Assembly: GCA_030867875.1 (NCBI GenBank) | Contig: JAOWCC010000936.1 | Location: forward strand, 81,129,032 to 81,193,031 | Length of the DNA stretch: 64,000 nucleotides | Direction: 5' to 3' | DNA from: Actinernus sp. WN-2022 | Taxonomy: Eukaryota; Cnidaria; Anthozoa; Actiniaria; Actinernidae | Shown: positions 32,233-41,649 of the stretch, piece after piece | How the letters are laid out: every line of letters begins with the position of its first letter | How positions within the stretch are numbered: the first letter of the stretch is position 1 | Notes under the pieces: model-generated | The model's database searches: none | Seen by the model: the letters and a program-made list of their open reading frames with translations, nothing else | What the model was told of the DNA's origin: nothing | Translations under genes and position numbers: made by a program

Positions 32233-32670
32233 ATGGCAACCATATTGATGGTTATTGGTGGAGCTATACTCAATGCAACGGCCTTCGTAGGTGGAAGCTA
32301 CCTCGCCAAGGTAATCTCTGGTACAGATCCTAATGCACTGGCCATGGAGCGGAAAAAGCATGATGAGGCACTAGAGAAGTATCAGGCAGACTGGGGTGTT
32401 TTCCAAAAGCACCGCGCACATTTAGCTGACTGGGTCCGAGAACAGGAACGTTTGCAGCGGTATGCTTCCATGGATCTCAACAATATGGACCGCGCCCGTG
32501 CGCTATATAATACTGTACACGTGGGGGTGGACCGCATACGTCCGCAGGACATGCATGAACCTAGCTTCTCCGACTACTATCGACCTTCGAGTGCGCAGAA
32601 GACAGGTGAATTAGTCTACGTAGGCGGGGGAATGCTTGCTATTGGCTATGCTGCTAGTCGCTGGTTATAG
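32233..32670 (+). CDS. 145-aa protein with membrane segments at both ends
   Basis: Intact frame. The N-terminus is hydrophobic (TILMVIGGAILNATAFVGG), the centre is a charged helix rich in Lys/Glu/Arg (MERKKHDEALEKYQADW), and the C-terminus has a Gly-rich hydrophobic helix (LVYVGGGMLAIGYAAS). The gene is last in the plus-strand run 28020-32670 and is followed by a hairpin/T-tract. Function unknown; a virion membrane protein is a reasonable guess. Confidence 0.5.
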   Translation: MATILMVIGGAILNATAFVGGSYLAKVISGTDPNALAMERKKHDEALEKYQADWGVFQKHRAHLADWVREQERLQRYASMDLNNMDRARALYNTVHVGVDRIRPQDMHEPSFSDYYRPSSAQKTGELVYVGGGMLAIGYAASRWL

Positions 32671-32716
32671 CAAAGCTATAGAGTACAATAAAAAAAATAA
32701 AAAAATAAAAAAGAAT

Positions 32717-32748
32717 AAAGACTCGTTGTCTCGACGAGTCTTTTTTTT
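32717..32748 (+). terminator. Hairpin plus T-tract after plus-strand viral genes
   Basis: AAAGACTCGT, loop TGTCTCG, ACGAGTCTTT, then more T. The 10-bp stem is perfect. It sits 46 bp after the 145-aa gene and 47 bp before the integrase start. Similar palindromes mark transcript ends in several large DNA viruses. Element B has an equivalent at 59553-59617. Confidence 0.5.
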
Positions 32749-32794
32749 CTTCTTCGTATTAGGGCCTCATCGTTATGCTATATATGTATATATA

Positions 32795-33829
32795 ATGGAT
32801 GCTCGCCTTGCGAATACCTTCTATGGTCCTGAGGGATACTGGAAAGGTTACGCTGCCGTGGGTAAGCTAGCCGCTTCTGCGGGTGTGTCGGAGGATGTTG
32901 CAAAGGTGTGGTTGGAAAAGCAAGCCCTATGGCAAATGTTCCTACCTAGTCCACATGAAATTCCTAGACCGCACTGGACAGTCTCAAAGCCAAACGAGGT
33001 GCACCAGGCTGACCTCCTTTTCCTACCACACGATCGGGTTCGTTCGAAGCTATACAAATATGCCCTCGTCGTGATCGATATAGCCTCACGCTACAAAGAA
33101 GCAGAACCATTGACCTCGAAAGATAGTGGTGAAGTGGCTGCGGCATTCGAAAGAATCTATAAGCGGGGTCCATTAACATGGCCAAAACTGTTACAGGTCG
33201 ATCCTGGAAGGGAGTTCATGGGACGCATGTCTGGAGCCTTGGAGCGCCATGGTACGAAGGTTAAACGAGGCGAGGTAGATAATCACCGGACGCAAGGATT
33301 CGTTGAGCGAGCAAACAGGACGCTGGCTGAGAGATTGTTTGGATATCAATATGCTCAGGAGTTGGTGCTTACTTCGGAAGGATCAGATGCTAGATCTAGA
33401 GAGTGGGTTCGGCGATTACCTGCAGTCATCAAGGCCATGAATAGTGAGGTGACTAGTCTGACAGGAAAGGAGCCTTCGAAGGCCATCGCTGGTACGGAGG
33501 ACAAGCAAGTGGATGTGAAATTACCTACATATTCGCGGCCTGTCGGATTCTACGAAAAGCGCCTGCCATTCGATGTTCTGGTTCGATATCTTTATGCGCC
33601 AGGAGAGTTGAAAGGTGGCGAAAGGCGCAGAGCAACTGATCCTTTATGGAGTTTGGAGAAATACGGTATTTCGCGAAGCGTAGTATCTTCTGGACAGCCC
33701 GTTCTGTACTATTTGGGTGTTGGTTCCCAACAAGCTCCTAAGCGTGGGTTTGTACGCGAAGAGCTACAAGTGGTACCTAGGGATACAGAACTGCCACCGA
33801 AGGGGATCCTAGTCGTTCCCAGACGCTAG
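32795..33829 (+). CDS. RVE-type integrase (element A, frame intact)
   Basis: 344-aa open frame from ATG 32795, preceded by TATATATGTATATATA. The retroviral-integrase-fold core shows the D-D-E residues: Asp in VHQADLLFLP (~72), Asp in LLQVDPGREF (~133) and Glu in TQGFVERANRTLAERL (~170). The C-terminal part has FVREELQVVPRD. Such an integrase inserts Polinton DNA and is the hallmark of Polintons/Mavericks. Its N-terminus lacks a clear HHCC finger. The last 21 bp overlap the converging TFIIB-like gene. It is the longest undamaged core gene of element A. Confidence 0.85.
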   Translation: MDARLANTFYGPEGYWKGYAAVGKLAASAGVSEDVAKVWLEKQALWQMFLPSPHEIPRPHWTVSKPNEVHQADLLFLPHDRVRSKLYKYALVVIDIASRYKEAEPLTSKDSGEVAAAFERIYKRGPLTWPKLLQVDPGREFMGRMSGALERHGTKVKRGEVDNHRTQGFVERANRTLAERLFGYQYAQELVLTSEGSDARSREWVRRLPAVIKAMNSEVTSLTGKEPSKAIAGTEDKQVDVKLPTYSRPVGFYEKRLPFDVLVRYLYAPGELKGGERRRATDPLWSLEKYGISRSVVSSGQPVLYYLGVGSQQAPKRGFVREELQVVPRDTELPPKGILVVPRR

Positions 33830-34747
33830 TCCATGTTTCTTATATATGGACTTAAAATAGAAATGGTAAGCAAGCAACTCATCGGTAAAGCGTACGATTG
33901 CGCTTTTGCGAAGACCACATCGTTTGACGAAGTCATTGAGATTGATTCGTGCTCCCGTACGACGTATCACCTCGTAACTTGCTCCCACGACTTTGCTGCG
34001 TAGTACGGAGCGAGTACCAATATGGGCTTTGATTGCTGTACTAACAACCTCATAGACTATCTTTTGTAGTTCTGAGGCCAGGTCGAGGCTAGTAAAAGTT
34101 GCTGCTATATGAGGAGCTATTCGATCGGCATTCAAGTCGATTTCGATTTTATCGTCAACATGTAGCGAGCGCAGAAAGTCCTCGCCACAAGCAATACCTG
34201 GGATGTTGAGTTGCATGAAACGAACAACCTCGCTCTTGGAGCGAAGGAACTTGAGTTGTATGCACGCGTGGTAAAGTAGCGCAGCCAAAATACTTCGCTT
34301 CATGCTGCTACGCTTAAAACAAACTTTCTGCACTTGGTTGTATCCTTCAGTCACGATCTCCAATACGTTCGTGGGAAATGATAGGTTGTAATTTTGTCTA
34401 TAGGCGGTGTTGTATGCCAGTAGTTCCTGCATGATCGTACGGTGTTGCGATTCCTGGACTGTGCTCGTGCGATCTAGATCGCGTTGGTACCAAGAGCTAT
34501 TTGGACCTACGATACGCAACCGTGGGACGGTACAGTCTACTTCGCGCATACAGGCACTCAATGCGATCTCCTCGCCAATGCAATTACAGATTGGGCATAT
34601 GAACTCTATTCCTCGCACTTCCATTGGACAGAGACATTCGGGGCACATTTCCTCCGCACTGCATGTTGGGTGTTCTAGTTATGGAAGGTCAAACACGAAA
34701 CCGCTAGGCAGCTTAAGATTGCCAAGCAGGCCATAAGGATCATCCAT
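33809..34747 (-). pseudogene. Zinc-ribbon TFIIB/VLTF3-like transcription factor (one in-frame stop)
   Basis: From ATG 34747 the frame runs to 33809 with one TAA at 34679-34681. Downstream of it, an ATG at 34648 leaves a 279-aa open frame. That frame opens with a zinc ribbon (CPEC at residues 2-5, then CPIC after 13 residues). Two helical repeats follow: one around KRSSMKRSILAALLYHACIQ, one around SKVVGASYEVIRR and DFVKRCGLRKSAIVRF. Zinc ribbon plus two cyclin-like repeats is the layout of TFIIB; poxvirus/NCLDV late factor VLTF3 is the main alternative. Such a factor could direct RNA polymerase to viral promoters, perhaps the TACGTATA motif (inference). The internal ATG means the ribbon-containing product may still be made. 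Confidence 0.5.
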
Positions 34748-34784
34748 GACTTTCTTTGATTAGTAGATAACTCTAATAGGGAGT

Positions 34785-36883
34785 TTAAAGACTGTACTCA
34801 ATAGGCTCGGTGTGGATGCCGTCTGGCAGAACCCGCCTCTTATCGTAGTAAGCTGAAAGCCCAAGCTTCTGCTGTTCATAGGTCGCCATACCTTCTGGCA
34901 GCAAGCGGAAGCCTCGGTTTTCTGCTACGTCGCTGCTACCCTGGAGTGCTGCTTTGAATCGATCCCATGAGACATCATTGTGCCGCCTTGACATCCCCTT
35001 GGTGGAATATTTCCGACTGGCACCTACGTCGACATAATAGGCCTTAGAGCAGAGGGCAATGGCGCGCTGTCCTTCGAACTCTAGTTTGAAGAGGCCTGGT
35101 GTACGACTGCTCCACTTTTCCCATGCTAACCAATCCTTTCGGCAAGCTGCAAACTCCTTGTGCAATTCTTGTCGTACCACTTCGTCGATGCTGTTGCCTG
35201 AGATGGCAATGTACGCGCTGTCCGTATCCATCTGGATGTATTCGAAATCCTGACGATCGATGTACTTGTCGAGGAAGTCGTAGTAGAACTCGAGCATACG
35301 CAGCTTGGCAAGCTGGTACACGGCGATACCTACTTGAAAAGGCCGTTTGATTCGGATCTGATTTTTTCGACTCTCGAGTTCGTATGCATCACCAATCTCC
35401 TCCAGGTCTGAAAACCAAGCACTCCGCAAAGCTTTGTCCACAATCTTCTCGTCTTTGGTATATATAACATTAGTTTGTCGTTCCAAAGCCTCAATCAACT
35501 TTCCGTAGCCGCTATTTCCAAGTAGCTTGAACACATCTGCCAGCAAGGCTTTACTTTTGTCTACATCTCCTGTACGTCGCGCCTCGGTGACTTGGTCCAC
35601 AAACCACTCAAAGACTTTTTTAGGCTCGTAGTCTATTGTGCGGTAGACAGCAGTCATCACTGCCCCGTGATCTAGCTACCAAAGTAGAAGAGTAGCATAA
35701 AGCAGCAACCTCTTACCAGAGAGACTCCCAACTAGCTTCTTTTCATTGGATCTCTTTCGACCTGTCTTCTCGAGGTAGGCCAACATTTCTGAAGGGATTG
35801 CTTCTTTGGGGATTTCCCAATTGTAGAAGAAGGGAGGCATCTCCTCGAATTTCTTCCACAATACTCTAGGGATCTCAATGTCGACCTCGGCATACCAAAC
35901 CCACGATCCGTTCCGCAGACATTGGGCAAGTCCTTCGGAGGCTGGACCAGGCTCTGCATAGTGCACAACCTTTTCTTTTCCACAAGGCATTTCGTGTGCC
36001 ATAGTCGAAAGATATAGGGCATTGGCATCATAGCCAAGCACCTTGCGGCAGAGTTTGGGTCCACTGCGGACCTTAGATACTCCTGCTTCGTGGTATCTGG
36101 TAAACACTATGCTTGGACCTCCCACGACAGCGCTTTTCAGCATGTGATAAGCCTCCTCTTTTGGGGCATACAACTCAGCCCCACGCTCTACACTACCTCG
36201 AAGAAGAAACTGTAGTGAGACTCCGGAGATAGACACTTCTCGCAAAAGATGGGCTTGCAGGCCTCCAAATATACCCTGGATAGTAGGTGTCCTTTTAACT
36301 TAGACCCCCACGCTGGATAGTCTGGAAGTCCGATGTGGTCCAGCTTGTCTGAAGAATCAAACCACTCATATGGGAAGAAGCTTTTCTGCAGCTCACATCC
36401 ATATGCGGTGATCCAACGCTCGTAAGAAGTTCCGGGCCCAAGATAATTCATCACATCAAGGAAACGGAATTCTGGGGTCAAGAGAAACATAGTGGAGGTG
36501 GCCTTCTTTGCCACCCGGACCTTCTCGCAGGTGTCGGCAATAGTTTCAACGAAGTAGTTTCGGATTAAATTGAGGTCGTACTTTCCGGAGTTGAATCCTA
36601 GCACCGGAACCTGGTTGGACCATTCGTTGATTTTCGTCTGTTGTTCCTTCGATAGGGTGTCGAAAGAGAACTCGGGGGTCCTGGGACAGAATTGTTCGAC
36701 AACGACTTCTCGGATTGCCTTTGCTCTTCGTTGGATTTCTTCGACGAAGGAAGATACGAGGTCCTTTGGATTGCGTCGGCAGATGTGGGTTGGTGTGCGG
36801 TTGTATGTGTCAGCAACTGATACCGATATGGGAACATGTATGTTAGCCGGATTTAGCCACCTCACTTTCTGCCTCCACTTCAC
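34785..36883 (-). pseudogene. Protein-primed-type DNA polymerase B (element A, truncated and broken)
   Basis: Three frame segments lie in order on the minus strand: 36883-36188 with exonuclease-type motifs (VLGFNSGKYDLNLI, FRFLDVMNYLGPGTSYERW), 36245-35676 with polymerase motif A (GYDANALYLSTM), and 35660-34785 with motif B (KLLGNSGYGK), motif C (YIQMDTDSAY) and YSTKGMS. The first two differ in frame (shift in 36188-36245). The last two share a frame separated by a TAG at 35676-35678. The N-terminus is missing: at 36883/36884 it joins an inverted fragment of the capsid 5' end. This is the family-B replicase of Polintons/adintoviruses, and it cannot be functional here. Confidence 0.85.
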
Positions 36884-37005
36884 CGAGCTTTGAGCCCAAG
36901 AGGCTCTCTGCGTGGCGCGGAAACTAACTTTGACGATATCATAACGAAGTTATATTGAATATGTATCTAACAAAGCTTATATAGGTGGAAGAATAAGCCT
37001 TCAAT
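36884..37005. repeat. Inverted copy of the capsid/coiled-coil divergent promoter
   Basis: On the minus strand 36884-36940 matches the capsid 5' end at 28020-28081 (ATGATATCGTC, CACGCAGAGAGCC, CTCAAAGCTCG), with mostly third-position differences. 36941-37005 matches 27970-28019 reversed (TTGAATATGTAT, CAAAGCTTATATAGG, AAGCCTTCAATATGG). This marks the edge of an inverted duplication of the left block. Confidence 0.7.
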
Positions 37006-37182
37006 ATGGCTACTGATACGGATCCACTCCTTGACGAAATCCTTGACGAAGAAGAAGGCGGAGAAGAAGGCGAAGACAATGGCGGATACGAAGATAATCC
37101 TACCAATCCTTTCGAACCTGTACCAGGTGGAGCTACATGTGGTATGGAAACAATGCCTCATACTGTTGAAAACGCTGTATGA
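37006..37182 (+). pseudogene. 5' fragment of a second coiled-coil protein gene
   Basis: ATG 37006 opens an acidic frame (MATDTDPLLDEILDEEEGG). Its promoter and start region correspond to the gene starting at 27969 on the other strand. The native similarity stops near 37140, where a transposon fragment begins; the last ~14 codons to TGA 37180-37182 come from that insertion. It is a truncated relic of the inverted left block. Confidence 0.55.
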
Positions 37183-37532
37183 TTTCGCGTATGGAAAGTG
37201 GGAATCAATATTTCAAATTCCTTAACACGCCTGTACAGAGTTCTTTCACTGATATTCAGGCAATTCGCAATTTTCGCCCAGGTCATTCCTGTTTCACGAA
37301 GATTCAGTAACTGTTGCCTTGTTATTACAAACCTTGGACGCCCAGGTGTTTTGGTTACAGGGAGATAATAGGCAGATTTCTGAAGAACAGAAGACTTCTC
37401 CATCTCTATCTGCTGGGATATTGATTCCCACTTTCCACACGCGAAATCATACAGCGTTTTCAACAGTATGAGGATTTCATTTCCACGATTGACACTTTCA
37501 CCTTTTTCCAGCTGACAAATCATCCCGAACAA
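37143..37532 (-). pseudogene. Transposon-derived HTH protein fragment with foldback ends
   Basis: The minus frame 37532-37158 (124 aa) has a C-terminal helix-turn-helix: TPGRPRFVITRQQL, then TWAKIANCLNISERTLYRR. This HTH type often precedes an RVE-like transposase core in metazoan repeats. The flanking segment TCATACTGTTGAAAACGCTG-type sequence occurs inverted at 37143-37209 and 37417-37483, so the fragment lies inside a foldback insertion. No catalytic core follows. It replaces the body of the duplicated left block. Confidence 0.55.
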
Positions 37533-37755
37533 AATGGCTACATAATCTTCAAGTTTCTTTCCAATTATTCCGTCAGAAGGTTGTCGGTGCAGGACTCTAA
37601 CTGTTGTAAAATGTCATTGAAACCCATAAAACTTTCAAGCTCATCAGAACTATATATCGATGAGGGCAGCCATATTGGGAAAAAACTCCCAACCTCTGCC
37701 AAGGCGGGAATTCTGGGTAACAACCTGGGAACGAGGTTAAAAACTCGGAAAGTTG

Positions 37756-38145
37756 GAAAAAAACTCGCAAGCGAGAAATCAGAAACTCGCTAGCGAGAAG
37801 TGAAAAACTCGCTAGCGAGAAGTTGAAAAACTCGCTAGCGAGAAGTTGAAAAACTCGCTAGCGAGAAATCAGAAACTCGCTAGCGAGAAGTGAAAAACTC
37901 GCTAGCGAGATATCAAACTCGCTGGCGAGAAGTTGAAAAACTCACTAGCGAGAAGTTGAAAAACTCGCTAGCGAGAAATCAGAAACTCGCTAGCGAGAAG
38001 TGAAAAACTCGCTGGCAAGAAGTTGAAAAACTCACTAGCGAGAAGTTAAAAAACTCGCTAGCGAGAAATCAGAAACTCGCTGGCGAGAAGTGGAAAACTC
38101 GCTAGCGAGAAATCAAAAACTCGATCGCTAGCGAGGAAAAATTAA
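37756..38145. repeat. ~22-bp tandem array of palindromic CTCGCTAGCGAG
   Basis: About sixteen units alternate AAAACTCGCTAGCGAGAAGT and AGAAACTCGCTAGCGAGAAA. The 12-bp core CTCGCTAGCGAG is a perfect palindrome, so each unit offers a symmetric binding or cruciform site. Confidence 0.9.
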
Positions 38146-38298
38146 AACTTTCTCGATACAACTCGACTATACCTTTACATAACTGAGCATGTAGCTTCTT
38201 TAACTCAACAGTGTTCATAGACGTTTCAACTACTAATAGAAAATTGATTGACTTTTGGCAGCAACGGCTTGCCATAATAGCCATACGTATATATAACG

Positions 38299-38897
38299 AT
38301 GGCAAGTGACTCAATTCAAACCGTTCCGACGGCACCACCGATTTATCCCCCGCTTGCTAGCGTCTCTGGAGAGAACTTTCGCCTGCGAAAGGTGTGCGAG
38401 ACGCTTGCTGGCATTGAAGCTCAAGAAAAACACTACGAGGGTGTGCGTAAAAAGTATGCCCGTGCGCAGGGAATCGTTCACGGGGTCGCTGTGGCCACAG
38501 GTAGCCTGAGTGTGCTTTTATCGGTAGGAGGATTAGCAGTTGCTCTATCTGGCTTTGGTGCTTTGATTGGCCTACCACTCGGTATTATTGGCGGGATCTG
38601 TGGGGTAATTTCAGCCTCTACAGCTGTTGGGGCTAAAAAGCTTGTAATCAAAGTTTCAAAGCATGAGAAAATCGCTATGTTGGCGAGAGAGAAAGTGAAT
38701 ACACTTCGTGACCTCGTGTCAAAAGCCTTGCGTGATGAGCAAGTGTCTGACTCTGAGTTCACTCTCATACTTGCAGAAGCAAATATGAGGCTATGAGGGT
38801 TGAAATTCGTCACAAAGCTCGGGTTAGTGGTGAAAAAAGCGTGGAACAAATTCGGGCCGAGCTTCGGGAAGAGATTCGGGCAAAACTTGGCAGTTAG
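38299..38897 (+). pseudogene. Glycine-rich membrane protein, inverted copy at right side of element A
   Basis: ATG 38299 follows TACGTATA (38284-38291) by 7 bp. The frame gives 165 residues of the same protein as 23365-24263: MASDSIQTVPTAPPIYPP start, YEGVRKKYARAQGIVHG, two Gly-rich hydrophobic segments, SKHEKIAMLAREKVN. A frameshift near 38780 puts the C-terminal charged helix (VSGEKSVEQIRAE) in another frame to TAG 38895-38897. Similarity to the left copy continues ~30 bp downstream (GGGATAAAAATCGATATTTC). It shows that the duplicated left block extended at least this far. The copy lacks the insertion seen at 23591. Confidence 0.75.
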
Positions 38898-39100
38898 TCT
38901 CGTGGGATAAAAATCGATATTTCCTACGAGAGAAACCCGAGTGGGTTTTATTTCAACTTCGCAAAAATAAATTTATTCGTATGTCTACTTCGCATGAAAA
39001 TTTGTACTTGTCATGCACGGGCTAATTGCATCCGCCGCTAATTACCATATGTCATAGGCATAGACATAAATATAATTTTTACTGCCGAATCTTTCGTCTA

Positions 39101-39185
39101 GCACATGTGGTCCAACGGTTTGGCGCTGGGCTCAAGAGAAAAGGGAGGCCTCTTGAGCTTAGGGTTCAAGTCTGGCGGGAAACAT
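39101..39185 (+). ncRNA. tRNA-derived SINE head (not a functional tRNA)
   Basis: TGGTCCAACGGTTTGG resembles a Pol III A box and GGGTTCAAGTCT a B box about 50 bp downstream. CTCAAGAG and CTCTTGAG between them can pair like a long variable arm. The ends do not form an acceptor stem, so it is more likely a SINE or decayed tRNA. Confidence 0.4.
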
Positions 39186-39331
39186 GTGGTAGACCGGTTT
39201 GTGTGGAGTAAAAAGCCTCCCGCTCCACACAAATCGTAGCGCGTCTGTGGCAGAGCAAAAGCGAAAATGCCGGGCCCGGCAACCAAACACCAACCACCAA
39301 CCACCAACCAACAACCAACAACCAACAACCA

Positions 39332-39644
39332 CTACGTGTGGTCAAAATTAACAGCCAAATAGGCAAAAAACACCTACGTGTGGTTATTCCTAGTAGTATA
39401 GCCGGGGAAAAATGATACCGCCTCACTTTTAATCCACCAGAGAACCGTTTTTAGGCCCCCGACCTCATCATCTTTTTGGACCCTATTGAATTTTTGACCA
39501 CAAATTGGTGTTTATGGTACCGAATCGCAACTACTAAGGTACTCGCTTAGGTAAAGAGTTGCGATTGGGTACCATAAACACCTATTTGTGGTCAACAATT
39601 CACTAGGATCAAAAAACGATGGTGGGGTAGGGGGCCTTAAAACG
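39332..39644 (-). repeat. Right ~313-bp terminal inverted repeat (candidate end of element A)
   Basis: It mirrors 14215-14526, including ACCTACGTGTGGTTATTCCT followed by AGTAGTATAGCCGG at 39392. Outward similarity ends at GGGGGCCTTAAAACG (39644). The outermost ~55 bp of the left hairpin has no partner here, so the right hairpin is truncated. Confidence 0.65.
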
Positions 39645-40554
39645 TAGCGCAGTCCCGGGTTGGTAGTGCATTGGCAACGACGCCTGTGTTCTGTTTGCTA
39701 TGCCATACTGACGAGTTCTAATAAGAACGAAACAGCTGTCTATGGCTGCAATCTAGTCCGAGCGCTTTTCATGTCAGGCCTAGCTAACCGTAGTGCTTTG
39801 TGTTGGAATTTTACGTTGCATATCAGCTTTGCTGTAGTCTTCGGACTTTTCATTCGTTATTTTTCATATTTTTGGCTGCATAGGTCCTCACTTCGGATCC
39901 AACGTGTTTTTACAGTATGTTTGTTCACGGTATATGCTTATATTTTTTCTAAAATTCTAAAAACACGGTTGTGGGTACCGATTTACTCTTTTGATTGCTA
40001 GATTGTCGTAAACAAATATTTTAAACTCTTAAAGATGAATGAAGAAGTTATTTTGTAAATGGTTCTGTATTGAATATTTCCCGCCAAAATTTCCCGGAAA
40101 ATTGCCAAAATTCAAAATTTCATAACTTTTCTCCCTCTTAACCAATCGAACTCGGGTTTTCGGTTTCTTTGTTGTCGACATGATGGAAAATCGAAAATAT
40201 AAAATTTACTGATGTTAAAGGTAATTGAAAACATCGAGAAACCTATTATAAATGGATATATGACGTAACTGTGACGTCATCAAGATGTCTACGGTAGTTA
40301 AAAGCATCGGATTTCGTTTAGGTCATCGGTCTTCATCCTCCCACAAAAAAAACAATCTTCTACGTTGGAAACTTTTGAAAATATAGCAAAGTGATCGATT
40401 TTAGGGTCATTTGTGCCAAGCGTGTGGCTGCCTGGCATTTTTAACTCTTAATGTTATTTCGGGTAGCCAGTACCCCTAGCATTGTATTATATTTTTTTTT
40501 TGTAATATTATTATTGTAAGTTATTGGGGTAAATAAAGGATTGATTGATTGATT
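39645..40554. other. Gene-free stretch
   Basis: There are no supportable genes. The frame 39660-40001 has no recognisable features. 40070-40170 is a reverse-oriented relative of 9600-9690 (see there). Confidence 0.45.
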
Positions 40555-40774
40555 CGGGGGTAGAAGCAGAATATTGAATATTGAATATCGTGGTTGAAAA
40601 CTGCGGAATATTGAATATTTGCCTGAAAAATATACTGAATACGGAATATTTCAATGAAAATTAAAAAGAATAAGGAATATCCAAAAAAAACACAGTAGGG
40701 AATGGGAATATTTACCTCAGGAGAGTAGAGGAATACGGAATTTTTAGAGTGAAAATATTCCGCTTCTACCCCCG
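40555..40774. mobile_element. 220-bp MITE with GGGGGTAGAAG ends
   Basis: CGGGGGTAGAAGC at the left is mirrored by GCTTCTACCCCCG ending 40774. Both sides carry GATTGAT (40547-40553 and 40776-40782). The interior is built of GGAATATTGAATATT-like words. Confidence 0.65.
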
Positions 40775-40837
40775 AGATTGATAGATCTGATTCGAGCTTT
40801 TGATCATGCCAAAGTAATGCATCAGTCACTCGGAAAG

Positions 40838-41241
40838 GAGCGAAGCGATGCATCGTGGAACAAATAATTGTACGATCGCGATGTGACTGTTTCCAAGCCT
40901 AGGCTAGCTGGACGACAAGCCCATCGCGATGTGAATACTACTGTAAGAGAGCCCTTTACTTTCCATTTCTGGACCATATTATGGTAGAAATAGAATCTCG
41001 CATTTTCAAACCTAGTCCTCTCTTCAAGTTAAGTCATCTTCTGCCAAATAAAGTTGACAAGTGGTCACCAGAAGAGAATTCCGTCAAGGATATCCTGCAG
41101 GCATATGACACAGGTATACCAGAAGATCTCCGCGGATTTCAAGAAAGCGAGTGTCTGAGATGGAAAGCACGATGGGAGAACGTAGATGACCCTCCAGTAA
41201 ACATTGCTGACACACACTCCTACTGTCGCCAACAAGACTAG
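40838..41241 (+). pseudogene. hAT-type transposase fragment (ZMYM/52-kDa-repressor-like)
   Basis: One frame carries SKPRLAGRQAHRDVN (40892-40936). A second frame, from 40981, carries SPEENSVKDILQAYDTGIP, then GFQESECLRWKARWENV to TAG 41239-41241. A P-R-x-A-G-R-Q-x-H-R-x-N word, and E-x-x-x-W-x-x-x-W further on, resemble hAT transposases related to ZMYM and the 52-kDa PKR-inhibitor repressor. The frames differ and the DDE core is absent, so it is a relic. Confidence 0.4.
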
Positions 41242-41649
41242 TACCCTAACATGTAAAGAGTATTCACGACTATTATAACCTTGCCAATAACGACGTCAAC
41301 AGCAGAGAGATCCTTTCATTACTGTTTTAGGTATACTGTATTAGGACTCTACCCTCGTCTCAGCTGAGTGGTTGTCAGGTCTCAGTAGCTAAATGTCAAA
41401 GCTAAAGTTGTAGCTTTACTATTATTTTGCCCATTATATTTTTGGCGGCGTATTCTTATTTGAGGAAACAAGAGCAAGGGCCGAAGCGAAGGCGACCTGG
41501 GCGGTTAAGAAGTGACATAGTACGGTACTTTTTACATGTCATCAATCACAATGTTCTGCCTCAGACCCCATGATATGCTTCGTGTGGGGTGTGTGGTGGT
41601 GGCCATGGAGGCGCAGTGGCTTATTGGAAATAGGTCAGCGGTTTTCCCC
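41242..41649. other. Gene-free stretch
   Basis: Nothing supportable. The frame at 41536-41757 runs into the palindromic element and is not a gene. Confidence 0.45.

Noticed and set aside
28801..35678. Stop-codon reassignment or programmed readthrough in element A
   Set aside because: The interruptions are of mixed type (TAG, TAA and frameshifts), and homologous genes in element B are uninterrupted. Decay is simpler.
37756..38145. CRISPR array
   Set aside because: Units are contiguous tandem repeats without unique spacers, in a eukaryotic context, and no cas genes are present. The same applies to the arrays at 5690 and 9831.
22242..38897. A maturation protease gene (Ulp1/adenain-like) in element A
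   Set aside because: I looked for His-Asp-Cys protease-type motifs among the frames and saw none I could support. It may have been lost or may lie in element B beyond the window.
39101..39185. Functional tRNA-Leu/Ser
   Set aside because: A-box and B-box words are present but the ends cannot form an acceptor stem. A SINE is more likely. The same reasoning applies to 54147-54225.
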